Source: Flavobacteriaceae bacterium
GTDB lineage: Bacteria > Bacteroidota > Bacteroidia > Flavobacteriales > Flavobacteriaceae
DNA: 12,037 nt
Assembly: GCA_002690085.1 (NCBI GenBank)
Contig: NZDM01000061.1
Span: 1 to 12,037, forward strand
Direction: 5' to 3'
Below the pieces are notes generated by a model. The model was not told where the DNA came from. It saw nothing but the letters and a program-made list of their open reading frames with translations, and made no database searches. Of this stretch, positions 1-6,639 are shown in pieces (position 1 is the stretch's first letter; each line of letters opens with the position of its first letter). Position numbers and translations under genes: made by a program.

Positions 1-1376
1 ATGATGGCTCTAAATCGCCTGGTGCTGCAGTAGATGTAGGCGATATCAGTAATTTAGAGAAAGAGCTTAATGATCTTTCAGCTAGTGAAAAACCTAGTTC
101 TGAAAAAGCGCCAACTAAATCCAGCTTGTTTTCAAAGATGCTTGATGGTGTAGGATTATCATCTAAAACTAGTGATGATGCTAACAATGATTCATCCACT
201 AAAAACTCAACTCAAGAAAACGATGATATATTAAAGCTAGGTGGTAGTAGCGATAATGATCCAATGCAATTAAATACAGAGCCAATCAAAATCGGAAAAC
301 ACACTGCTACCGATGCGATGGATCAAAATAGTTCTGGATCTGGAACTGAGAAAACATGGGATGGATTTAAAAAGTTTAACAATGTGCCTATTGATCATGA
401 TCTTGATGTTCCATCTCGCCCAGTTCTATCAAAAGAAGAAGAAACCAGGGAAAAATTCAAGATGCTAAGAAAGCTAGAAAGCATTGAAAAAAAAGGCGTC
501 AAGCTATCGCGAAAATACAACATGGACTCTGATCTTAGAGAGATGGAGGGCGAATATGAAGTACATTTAGCGGAACGAGAGCGTGCTTCTAGTGCCAAAT
601 TCCAAGGAAGAATGCTAATGGCAGCAGTAACAGGATTAGAATTTTTAAACAACAGATTTGATCCATTTGATGTAAAACTAGATGGATGGGCTGAGCAAGT
701 AAATGAGAATTTAGATGACTATGATGAGATATTTAGCGAACTGCATGCTAAATACAAATCAAAGGCAAAAATGGCACCTGAACTAAAGCTGTTATTCCAA
801 TTAGGCGGTTCTGCAATTATGGTTCATATGACAAACACAATGTTTAAGTCGGCCATGCCTGGCATGGATGATATCATGCGCCAAAATCCAGAGCTTATGC
901 AGCAATTTACTCAAGCCGCAGCAGATAGCATGGGTCAGCAGCATCCTGGATTTGGTGGATTTATGAGCGGCCTTATGCAGGATCGTCCAACCATGAATGC
1001 TAATGTAGCTCCTGGCCCTCCACCTGAACCAGTATCAAAAGCGCAGTTGCGATCTCAGCGAAGCGGGCCAATGAATCCACGTGATATGTCAAAGTCAAGA
1101 GCATCGGGACTTAGTGGCGATGGCGAATCTTTAGAGTCTAGATTTGGACCCGCATCTTCATCTACTAGAGCTGAAATGAAAGGCCCTTCTGATGTAAGTG
1201 AGCTAATAGCTGGTCTTAAAAGTAAATCTATTAAGGTGCCTCCTAGTGGTAGCGGTGATACCAACAGCACAGTTAGCGTATCCGAAATAAAGCAAATGCA
1301 AACATCACCTGCTGCCCCAGTACGGACAAAGCGTCGTCAAAAAAGCGACCGTAATGTTATGAATCTTCAGTTGTAA
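1..1376 (+). CDS. Conserved giant-virus protein, DUF5767-like, 5' end outside the window
   Basis: The reading frame is open from the left edge (first full codon at base 3) to the TAA at 1374-1376, so 457 residues are visible and the true start lies upstream. A TTG at 126 should not be taken as a start, because the frame continues before it with the same acidic, serine-rich composition. From about window residue 119 the protein has the pattern I associate with the DUF5767 family of large DNA viruses: GFKKFN, then a charged helical stretch with REKFKMLRKLE, MDSDLREMEGEYE, then DGWAEQVNENLDDYDEIF, KAKMAPELKLL and MRQNPELMQQF. The flanks are low-complexity; the C terminus is rich in S, P and G and ends in a basic patch (RTKRRQKSDR). 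The family has no known function that I can name; a virion or scaffold role is only a guess. It is followed after 28 nt by the ERCC4 nuclease on the same strand. The family name is from memory. Confidence 0.8.
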   Translation, partial: DGSKSPGAAVDVGDISNLEKELNDLSASEKPSSEKAPTKSSLFSKMLDGVGLSSKTSDDANNDSSTKNSTQENDDILKLGGSSDNDPMQLNTEPIKIGKHTATDAMDQNSSGSGTEKTWDGFKKFNNVPIDHDLDVPSRPVLSKEEETREKFKMLRKLESIEKKGVKLSRKYNMDSDLREMEGEYEVHLAERERASSAKFQGRMLMAAVTGLEFLNNRFDPFDVKLDGWAEQVNENLDDYDEIFSELHAKYKSKAKMAPELKLLFQLGGSAIMVHMTNTMFKSAMPGMDDIMRQNPELMQQFTQAAADSMGQQHPGFGGFMSGLMQDRPTMNANVAPGPPPEPVSKAQLRSQRSGPMNPRDMSKSRASGLSGDGESLESRFGPASSSTRAEMKGPSDVSELIAGLKSKSIKVPPSGSGDTNSTVSVSEIKQMQTSPAAPVRTKRRQKSDRNVMNLQL

Positions 1377-1404
1377 ATAAATACATTAAAGAAATCACTT
1401 AAAC

Positions 1405-2202
1405 ATGATTAATAAGCATTTTTATCACACACGAATGCTTATTAAACTAGATTGCAGAGAAAAAGACTTGATTAAAGCATGTAATAATCGTAAAGAAAAC
1501 GATGCTAAAAATCTATATAGTGACATAAAAATAACATCAGAACAATTAACATTGGGCGATATTGCAATATGTAATAATTTAGGTGAATTGTTGATATTGA
1601 TAGAAAGAAAAACATTGCGAGATCTTGCAGCAAGTATATCAGATGGCAGATATGCAGAGCAAGGATATAGACTGAACGCATGTGAGCTTCCGAATCATAA
1701 TATTATTTACTTGATAGAAGGGTCTTTTCAAACATATGCTCCTAGACCAGGCGGGATCCCTCGAACAACTCTTGTAACCAGTCTGGCATCTATTTCTCAA
1801 ATCAAAGGATTTTCATTATATAGAACAGGATCATTAGCAGAATCGGCAGAATGGTTATTGTGTCTTGCTAGAAAAATGAATCAAAATGCAGGTATAGAAA
1901 AAAATAATAATAATATCGATGCGCAAAATTACGTGATGGTTGCTAAAAAAGCCAAAACAAAATGTATTACAAGCGAAAACATAGGTCAGATCATGTTGAT
2001 GCAAATACCAAGCGTTAGTCCGACTATTGCAAATGCAATTATACAAGAGGCAGGCTCATTAAAAAACATGATAGAGCAACTATCTAAAAATCCCAACACC
2101 TATGATGATCTAAAAATAACAACAGCTACCGGAAAATCTAGGAAAATATCGAAGACTGCTATTCAAAACATATTAAAATACATCATGAAGTGCAATTCAT
2201 AA
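1405..2202 (+). CDS. ERCC4/XPF-type DNA nuclease with helix-hairpin-helix tail
   Basis: This 265-residue protein is a stand-alone structure-specific endonuclease of the XPF/MUS81/ERCC4 type. The catalytic signature is complete: D16 with R18-E19 (LDCREKD), G51-D52 (LTLGDIAI), E67-R68-K69 and D73 (IERKTLRDLA), followed by the conserved DGRYAEQGYRL at 80-90. Such domains bind Mg2+ and cut one strand at branched or flap DNA. Residues about 197-225 (MQIPSVSPTIANAII, then GSLKNMIEQL) fit a helix-hairpin-helix DNA-binding motif, as in XPF and MUS81. There is no helicase domain, so it is a minimal nuclease like those in other giant viruses. The conserved fold begins at MLIKLDCRE, so the second ATG at 1435 may be the real start; the ATG at 1405 adds ten unremarkable residues. 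A role in resolving replication or recombination intermediates is inferred from the family. Confidence 0.88.
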   Translation: MINKHFYHTRMLIKLDCREKDLIKACNNRKENDAKNLYSDIKITSEQLTLGDIAICNNLGELLILIERKTLRDLAASISDGRYAEQGYRLNACELPNHNIIYLIEGSFQTYAPRPGGIPRTTLVTSLASISQIKGFSLYRTGSLAESAEWLLCLARKMNQNAGIEKNNNNIDAQNYVMVAKKAKTKCITSENIGQIMLMQIPSVSPTIANAIIQEAGSLKNMIEQLSKNPNTYDDLKITTATGKSRKISKTAIQNILKYIMKCNS

Positions 2203-2228
2203 TATATATATATAATTATTAACAATTG
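2193..2228 (+). terminator. Possible AT-rich 3' hairpin at the ERCC4 gene stop
   Basis: Two nested inverted repeats span the stop codon at 2200-2202: CAATT (2193-2197) with AATTG (2224-2228), and ATAAT (2199-2203) with ATTAT (2215-2219) around a TA run. This would be a weak, AU-rich stem-loop. It sits where Mimivirus-type transcripts end at hairpins. In AT-rich DNA it could arise by chance. Confidence 0.3.
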
Positions 2229-2253
2229 TGAAATATTTTTACACATTTATTGT
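2203..2253 (+). promoter_or_regulatory. AT-rich intergenic stretch, likely promoter of the 2254 gene
   Basis: This 51-nt gap is almost wholly A and T and starts with a TA run. It lacks the AAAATTGA early box. Late promoters in Mimivirus relatives are AT-rich and loosely defined, so a late promoter is a reasonable guess, based only on position and composition. Confidence 0.3.
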
Positions 2254-2817
2254 ATGGAAGACAATGAAAAAACATGCATAGCTGTGATAGCAGTAGGCAT
2301 ATTAATTATATATATGATATCTAAATATCTTAGTGATGTTAATAAAGCTAACCATGTTATCAGGGAAGGATTGGCAAATAAAGATGATAAAGAGGATGAT
2401 GATAAGAAAGATGATGCTGATAAAGATAGCAGCCAAGAACCTGGAGAACTTGTTCGTACAAGTGGTGCTGCTGACTGCCCCAAGCCGAACAAGGTATGGC
2501 ACGACTCTTTCAAAAAATTAAATACCGATAAAGAACTCTATAAAAAAGATCTTTGCAATGTTCATCAATATGCATATTGGAAGTTAATGAATTTACTTTC
2601 TGCGGTAAGTAAAGGGACCCCCTCGGATGACCCGTGCTCACCGGTTAATTCTGAAAATTACTCTACATGGGCACAGAATGTTCGCGATCTAACAGACATT
2701 ATTGGTGCATGTGATAATGCAATTGATTATTTGAACAGCAAGGCGGCATTCACCGGATGTGGCGAAGGAACTCCTACGGCAATAGCTAAATCCTCAGGGT
2801 CCCATTTAGCTATGTAA
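2254..2817 (+). CDS. Small membrane-anchored protein with acidic linker, unknown function
   Basis: I do not recognise this 187-residue protein. It has one hydrophobic segment at about residues 8-26 (CIAVIAVGILIIYMISKYL), then a highly charged stretch at about 43-62 made almost only of D, K and E, then a C-terminal domain of about 115 residues. That domain has cysteines near 75, 102, 127, 151 and 168 and a helical region with HQYAYWKLMNLLSAV. A short N-terminal anchor followed by a soluble domain is common among virion membrane proteins of large DNA viruses, so an inner-membrane or virion role is possible but unproven. The ATG at 2254 is the first in frame after the AT-rich gap. The gene ends 12 nt from the convergent gene stop at 2830, and its last codons lie in a perfect 10-bp inverted repeat. 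Confidence 0.75.
   Translation: MEDNEKTCIAVIAVGILIIYMISKYLSDVNKANHVIREGLANKDDKEDDDKKDDADKDSSQEPGELVRTSGAADCPKPNKVWHDSFKKLNTDKELYKKDLCNVHQYAYWKLMNLLSAVSKGTPSDDPCSPVNSENYSTWAQNVRDLTDIIGACDNAIDYLNSKAAFTGCGEGTPTAIAKSSGSHLAM
2782..2813. terminator. Perfect 10-bp hairpin shared by two convergent genes
   Basis: ATAGCTAAAT (2782-2791) and ATTTAGCTAT (2804-2813) are exact inverse complements around a 12-nt loop. The palindrome lies just before the stop codon (2815-2817) of the plus-strand gene and 17 nt beyond the stop of the minus-strand gene at 2830. It would form on both RNAs. Mimivirus transcripts are known to end and be polyadenylated at such hairpins, so a shared 3' end signal is the best reading. 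Confidence 0.65.
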
Positions 2818-2829
2818 ATTTTGTTAGGA

Positions 2830-3480
2830 TTACTCATCTCCACGATAGTAACCACCCTTTACCAGCATTTCAGTAAATTTTGGACCACCCCAATTTGCAT
2901 CCATTGGATTTGGACTTAGAGGGGTTTCATAGTCGTGAAACATCTTATCTAATGGAGTGTCTAATCCAATATATTGATCTAGTGGATCATATGCTGGATA
3001 ACTATGTTGATTATAGGGCGGATCATCACGACCCGCATCAAATAATTTGCTTTGCATAGCAGAATAATTTCCACCAATAATGTGATCTTGCAATCCGCCT
3101 TGCAAGTTAAAAGGAGAGGTTCTAGTCTTAAAAACAGGCGCTCCTTGTGCGTCATATGTTTGTTGCACAAATAACACAGGACATATGATCCCTTGGCTTT
3201 TTTGCCACTGCACAAAAATAGAGTAATCTTCCAAGCTATCAAATCGAATTGGATTTACACCAGGAACCTTTGTAACTCTCGAATTGTATAAATAAAACGC
3301 GTTTCCTTTTTGTATTAAAATGTTTGGACACCGAGTTGGAGGCAACTTGGTTTTAGGCTTGGAATCATCGAATGTTTCTATATTTGATGCGGTGTGTTTA
3401 GTATCATGAAGGCCATTTGGATTTAACATATAATATACGCCTAATAATACTACTATTAAGATGACAAAGCAGTTTAGCAT
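2830..3480 (-). CDS. Conserved giant-virus membrane-anchored protein of unknown function
   Basis: This 216-residue protein starts with a transmembrane anchor at about residues 4-18 (CFVILIVVLLGVYYM), then a short polar linker, then a conserved domain. Motifs that I recall from homologous proteins in Mimiviridae and algal viruses are RCPNILIQKG with FYLYNS, VPGVNPIRFDSLEDY, QWQKSQGIICPVLF, YDAQGAP, then YPAYDPLDQYIGLDTPLDKM and a C-terminal SPNPMDANWGG. The pattern looks well conserved, but I know of no assigned biochemical function. One anchor followed by a Pro/Tyr/Asp-rich domain suggests a structural virion or membrane role (inference). It is transcribed divergently from the thioredoxin-like gene across 72 nt of nested palindromes, and it converges on the gene ending at 2817, where both share a 3' hairpin. 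Confidence 0.82.
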   Translation of the reverse strand: MLNCFVILIVVLLGVYYMLNPNGLHDTKHTASNIETFDDSKPKTKLPPTRCPNILIQKGNAFYLYNSRVTKVPGVNPIRFDSLEDYSIFVQWQKSQGIICPVLFVQQTYDAQGAPVFKTRTSPFNLQGGLQDHIIGGNYSAMQSKLFDAGRDDPPYNQHSYPAYDPLDQYIGLDTPLDKMFHDYETPLSPNPMDANWGGPKFTEMLVKGGYYRGDE

Positions 3481-3552
3481 ATTTATAGTTTGGGTAGATA
3501 ATATTCTATAGAATACAATATTATCTATTTATAATCTGATTATTTTATATAA
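3481..3552. promoter_or_regulatory. Divergent promoter region with nested palindromes and TCTA cores
   Basis: This 72-nt gap separates two divergent genes. It holds an 11-bp inverted repeat, 3495-3505 (TAGATAATATT) with 3517-3527 (AATATTATCTA), enclosing a 14-bp palindrome at 3502-3515 (TATTCTATAGAATA). Because of the symmetry, the tetramer TCTA within AT-rich DNA faces both ways: at 3524-3527 toward the ATG at 3553, and at 3495-3498 (as TAGA) toward the start at 3480. TCTA flanked by AT-rich DNA has been described as the late promoter element of Cafeteria roenbergensis virus. A bidirectional late promoter is therefore proposed. Confidence 0.5.
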
Positions 3553-4179
3553 ATGACTAAATCAGTGGCTTACATCGGCGGTCGTCAATCTAAGAAGCTA
3601 CACAATCTTTTAAAAAATGCAACCATTGGTATGCTATTTGTAGTGATTCGTCCGGGTTGCCCACATTGTGACAAGCTTAAAGAGGATGGCGTGTTTGAAA
3701 CGATAGAAAATAAATTAGATCCAATAGATAATCAGCCTCAGGTCGTGATTGTGGATTCAGATGCAATTAGCGATCCAGATGATCCTGTTTCTGCGGAACC
3801 AGTATTTCAAAACATCGAGGGCGTTCCAACGTTTCGTTCGCGAAGCAAAAACGGAACGGTTAAAAATTACAATGGCCCTAGAAGCGCAGATGATCTAATA
3901 AAAACAGTTATCGAAGAAAATAATAAAGAGAATGATGAAGACGATGCCACGCTAGTTCTTGGTAATAATGTACCCCTTTCAATGACAGGCGGTCGCCGTC
4001 GTCGCAAACACAAACGCACAGTAAAACGCCGTCGCAAGCATACAGTTAAGCACCATCGCAAACATAAAAAACATACGCGTGGTAGAAAGCATCATCGCGT
4101 TCGTCGGCATGCGGCAACAAAACACCGAAGACATCATCGCCGGACTAGCAGAGCTGCTCGTACATATCGCCGTTATTAA
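3553..4179 (+). CDS. Thioredoxin-like protein with highly basic C-terminal tail
   Basis: The 208-residue product has a thioredoxin-fold domain in residues about 1-122. It contains the redox motif C36-P-H-C39 (RPGCPHCDKL), a later strand VVIVDSD, and the cis-proline loop GVPTF at 90-94. CPHC is the DsbA-type active-site sequence, so thiol-disulfide exchange, possibly in disulfide formation of capsid or membrane proteins, is plausible. An acidic linker (KENDEDD) follows. From about residue 147 to the end comes a tail with about 44 K, R or H among the last 60 residues and no acidic residue, built from loose repeats such as RRRKHTVK. This tail could bind DNA, RNA or acidic capsid surfaces; its role is unknown. 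No signal peptide is seen. The stop TAA (4177-4179) overlaps the stop of the convergent HSP70 gene in a shared TTAA. Confidence 0.85.
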   Translation: MTKSVAYIGGRQSKKLHNLLKNATIGMLFVVIRPGCPHCDKLKEDGVFETIENKLDPIDNQPQVVIVDSDAISDPDDPVSAEPVFQNIEGVPTFRSRSKNGTVKNYNGPRSADDLIKTVIEENNKENDEDDATLVLGNNVPLSMTGGRRRRKHKRTVKRRRKHTVKHHRKHKKHTRGRKHHRVRRHAATKHRRHHRRTSRAARTYRRY

Positions 4180-6092
4180 TCAACTTCTTCTACAACTGGT
4201 GCAGTGTTGGCATCAGCACCCGGCATACCATCAACACCCGGCATACCATCAGCGCCCGGCATACCACCAGCACCTGCTGATTTCATGAGTTCCTGCATTT
4301 TTTCTTGAAATTCAGTTGTTTTTTGATTGAGAACCTCTTTATCAGCATCAATATTATTATCAAGCCATTGCAATGCTTCATCACAAAGGCTAGTTATGCT
4401 AGATTTAGAAGCTTCGTCTGGTAGCTTGTCTATGTTAGTCTTTGAACTATACACCATATTTTCATAGGCATTTCTAGCTTCTACGGTTTCGCGAACTTTA
4501 TCGTCTTCTTCTTTGTATGCCTCAGCATCTGCAACCATTTTTTCAATATCTTCACTACTTAAACGACTGCTATCGTTTGTGATAGTGATCTTATTTTCAG
4601 TGCCAGTTGATTTCTCAATCGCACTGACATTCAATATGCCGTTTGCATCTAAATCATACGTAATCTCAATTTGAGGCATTCCTCTAGGCATAGGTGGAAT
4701 ATTAGTAAGTTCAAAAGTGCCAAGCAAATTGCAGTCTTTTGTTTTTGCTCGCTCGCCCTCAAAAACCTTGATCAACACTGCGCTTTGATTATCAGCATAT
4801 GTTGAGAATACTTGCGTTTTTTTTGTTGGGATGGTGGTATTTCGTTTTATCAAAGCAGTCATTACTCCACCAGAGGTTTCGATTCCCAGACTCAGCGGAG
4901 TAACATCAAGCAACAATAGTTCTGATGCTGCACCAGTTGCAGAACCAGCTAAAATAGAAGCCTGAACCGCGGCACCATATGCCACAGCTTCATCTGGATT
5001 AATGTTTTTACAAAGCTCTTTTCCATTAAAAAAATCTGACAACAAAGATTGAATCTTAGGGATTCGTGTAGATCCGCCTACAAGAACGATATCATTAATC
5101 TCAGATTTGCTAATCTTTGCATCTCGCAAAACCTTTTCAACAGGCTTCATTGTTTTTGAGAAAAGCTCATAACATATAGACTCAAACTTTGCCCGTGATA
5201 GCGTTGTAGAATAATCAACACCATCTACGAGTGAGTCAATCTCAATATAAGCGGTTGCTGAATTACTAAGCGTTCTTTTTGCACGCTCACAGGCTGTACG
5301 CAATCGACGCAATGCTTTTTTATTTTTACTAATATCTTTTCGTAGTCGCCTTTTGATTTCTGTTTGGCAGTGTTCTACAATGCAATTATCGAAATCTTCT
5401 CCTCCTAGATGCGTATCTCCAGCAGTTGCCTTAACCTCAAAAATTCCATCATCAAGTGTTAGCAGCGATACATCAAACGTGCCTCCGCCCAAATCAAAAA
5501 TCAAGATGTTGTTTTCTCCTTTATTTTTTTGCAATCCATACGCAAGCGAAGCTGCAGTAGGTTCATTAATAATGCGGAGAATGTTAAGCCCTGCAATAGC
5601 ACCCGCATCTTTTGTCGCTTGTCTTTGTGAGTCATTGAAATATGCAGGAACCGTCACTACGGCATCCTTAACTTCATGTCCCAAATAAGACTCTGCAATG
5701 CTCTTCATTTTTCCTAGAATCATGGATGATATCTCTTCTGCATGAAATTTCTTTTCACCATCTTTTGTTTTGCATTGAATTAAAGGTTTATCATCCGCAC
5801 CGGAAACTACTGAATAAGACAAGTGCGGTAAATCATCTTGTACTGCAGTATCTGAAAACTTACGACCAATAAGCCGTTTTGCATCAAAAATAGTGTTTTC
5901 TGGGTTTGATCCAGCTTGATTTTTTGCAGCCTCACCTACTAAACGTTCTGTATCCGTAAAAGCAACATAAGAAGGCATCGTTCTATTACCTTGATCATTT
6001 GCTATAATTTCAACTCTGTCGTTTTGCCATACTCCTACACAACTATATGTTGTGCCAAGATCAATTCCGATTGCAGTTGTAGTTTTTGCCAT
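4176..6092 (-). CDS. HSP70 chaperone, cytosolic eukaryotic type ending in EEVD
   Basis: This is a full-length 638-residue Hsp70, an ATP-driven chaperone that binds exposed hydrophobic peptides. The three family signatures are intact: IDLGTTYS at 10-17, FDLGGGTFDVSL at 199-210, and IVLVGGSTRIPKIQS at 335-349. VTVPAYFNDSQRQATKDAG (147-165) and NEPTAASLAYGL are also present. The substrate-binding domain starts near residue 395 (LLLLDVTPLSLGIETSGG), followed by the helical lid. The C terminus has three GMPGAD/GMPGVD units and ends in EEVD, the eukaryotic cytosolic motif that docks TPR co-chaperones such as HOP and CHIP. This argues for action in the host cytoplasm and for a eukaryotic-type origin rather than a bacterial DnaK. 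Hsp70 genes are known in Mimivirus and relatives. No J-protein is visible nearby. Upstream (TAGA on the plus strand at 6128-6131) there is a possible TCTA late core. Its stop is shared by overlap with the thioredoxin gene. Confidence 0.97.
   Translation of the reverse strand: MAKTTTAIGIDLGTTYSCVGVWQNDRVEIIANDQGNRTMPSYVAFTDTERLVGEAAKNQAGSNPENTIFDAKRLIGRKFSDTAVQDDLPHLSYSVVSGADDKPLIQCKTKDGEKKFHAEEISSMILGKMKSIAESYLGHEVKDAVVTVPAYFNDSQRQATKDAGAIAGLNILRIINEPTAASLAYGLQKNKGENNILIFDLGGGTFDVSLLTLDDGIFEVKATAGDTHLGGEDFDNCIVEHCQTEIKRRLRKDISKNKKALRRLRTACERAKRTLSNSATAYIEIDSLVDGVDYSTTLSRAKFESICYELFSKTMKPVEKVLRDAKISKSEINDIVLVGGSTRIPKIQSLLSDFFNGKELCKNINPDEAVAYGAAVQASILAGSATGAASELLLLDVTPLSLGIETSGGVMTALIKRNTTIPTKKTQVFSTYADNQSAVLIKVFEGERAKTKDCNLLGTFELTNIPPMPRGMPQIEITYDLDANGILNVSAIEKSTGTENKITITNDSSRLSSEDIEKMVADAEAYKEEDDKVRETVEARNAYENMVYSSKTNIDKLPDEASKSSITSLCDEALQWLDNNIDADKEVLNQKTTEFQEKMQELMKSAGAGGMPGADGMPGVDGMPGADANTAPVVEEVD
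4198..4220. terminator. Possible GC-rich stem at the thioredoxin/HSP70 convergence
   Basis: GGTGC (4198-4202) pairs with GCACC (4216-4220) across a 13-nt loop, starting 19 nt beyond the thioredoxin stop and inside the HSP70 tail. It could mark the 3' end of the thioredoxin transcript. The stem is only 5 bp, so support is weak. Confidence 0.22.
4219..4272 (-). repeat. Three 18-bp tandem repeats in the HSP70 C-terminal tail
   Basis: Three adjacent 18-bp units (4219-4236, 4237-4254, 4255-4272), each starting CCCGGCATACCA, differ at a few positions. They encode the Gly-Met-Pro-Gly-Ala/Val-Asp units of the HSP70 tail. GGMP-type repeats before EEVD are common in eukaryotic Hsp70 tails. The repeats keep the frame, so they are a coding repeat open to expansion or contraction. 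Confidence 0.85.
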
Positions 6093-6132
6093 GTTTGTAT
6101 AATGGTCGAACCACTTATCATTTTAAATAGAT

Positions 6133-6612
6133 TTACATAAGCAAATAAGCACCAGATCCTGCAATGATTAAACCTGCTATTTGCCGTAATCTTACAGGTT
6201 TTTTTTCATAAAAATAATCTCCTATTAATCCTAAAGCTAACCCAATCACAATATCTATTATCAATAGTTTTGAGGGCTCGTGCTTCTTAAGTATTAACGT
6301 TCCTATATATCCAGTCATAATCCCAAAAAATCCTAACCCAATAAGCATGCACCATTCTGTATATTTCATGTGCATGAATTTATTCACGCTAGCATGTATT
6401 GTTTTGTTTTTCATTGAAAGAATAAAGGGCAATAAAACACATATACCTATAATACCTTCTAATACCATTAATGAAAACGAGTCGTGCTTTGCCAATAGAT
6501 CTTTTGTGAATCTTTTAGAATAAAGACCCACAAGTCCTATCAAAAAAAAATAAACGATAACAGCAATATTACTAGAAAATAGCTGACTGTTAAATATATT
6601 ATTAAGCTTCAT
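6133..6612 (-). CDS. EamA/DMT-type small membrane transporter (half-size)
   Basis: This 159-residue protein has about five hydrophobic helices: residues 15-32, 46-66, 86-108, 114-134 and 142-159. The end, FYEKKPVRLRQIAGLIIAGSGAYLL, is typical of the last helix of EamA domains in the drug/metabolite transporter superfamily. The same superfamily includes SMR exporters and the ArnE/ArnF-type lipid-linked sugar flippases. Full EamA transporters have ten helices in two repeats; this is one repeat, so it would act as a dimer or with a partner. The substrate cannot be read from the sequence. Its start codon (6610-6612) lies in the loop of a strong hairpin that follows the upstream minus-strand gene. 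It is transcribed in the same direction as the HSP70 gene, which begins 40 nt beyond its stop. Confidence 0.72.
   Translation of the reverse strand: MKLNNIFNSQLFSSNIAVIVYFFLIGLVGLYSKRFTKDLLAKHDSFSLMVLEGIIGICVLLPFILSMKNKTIHASVNKFMHMKYTEWCMLIGLGFFGIMTGYIGTLILKKHEPSKLLIIDIVIGLALGLIGDYFYEKKPVRLRQIAGLIIAGSGAYLLM
6141..6184 (-). terminator. Possible hairpin at the 3' end of the DMT-type gene
   Basis: GCAAATAAGC (6141-6150) and GCTATTTGC (6176-6184) are inverse complements apart from one bulged base, giving about 9 bp around a 25-nt loop. It lies within the last codons of the gene ending at 6133, the same placement as the hairpin at 2782-2813. The long loop makes it uncertain. Confidence 0.28.
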
Positions 6613-6636
6613 GCATTTCGTTAAGAATATATTTAA
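6590..6636. terminator. Long 3' hairpin between two membrane-protein genes
   Basis: Arms 6590-6605 and 6621-6636 are 16-nt inverse complements with one mismatch (TTAAATATATTATTAA against TTAAGAATATATTTAA), around a 15-nt loop. On the minus strand the stem begins 3 nt after the stop of the GtrA-like gene (6640). This is the position expected for a Mimivirus-type hairpin transcript end. The loop holds the start codon of the next gene (6610-6612), so the element may also affect that gene. Confidence 0.65.
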
Positions 6637-6639
6637 TAA

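Noticed and set aside
126..128. TTG as start of the first gene
   Set aside because: The frame is open to the left edge with the same composition, so this is an internal leucine codon of a gene cut by the window.
1352..1388. Hairpin at the end of the first gene (TAATGT/ACATTA)
   Set aside because: Only 6 bp with a 25-nt loop, which is expected by chance in AT-rich DNA.
4219..4272. CRISPR-like array
   Set aside because: The repeats are directly adjacent without spacers and encode the in-frame HSP70 tail.
4079..4288. Plus-strand ORF with repeated HQHPAY units
   Set aside because: It is a shadow of the 18-bp coding repeat in the HSP70 tail and of the thioredoxin tail on other frames.
5353..5688. 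111-codon plus-strand ORF inside HSP70
   Set aside because: It lies opposite the HSP70 nucleotide-binding domain and shows no own motifs; a shadow frame.
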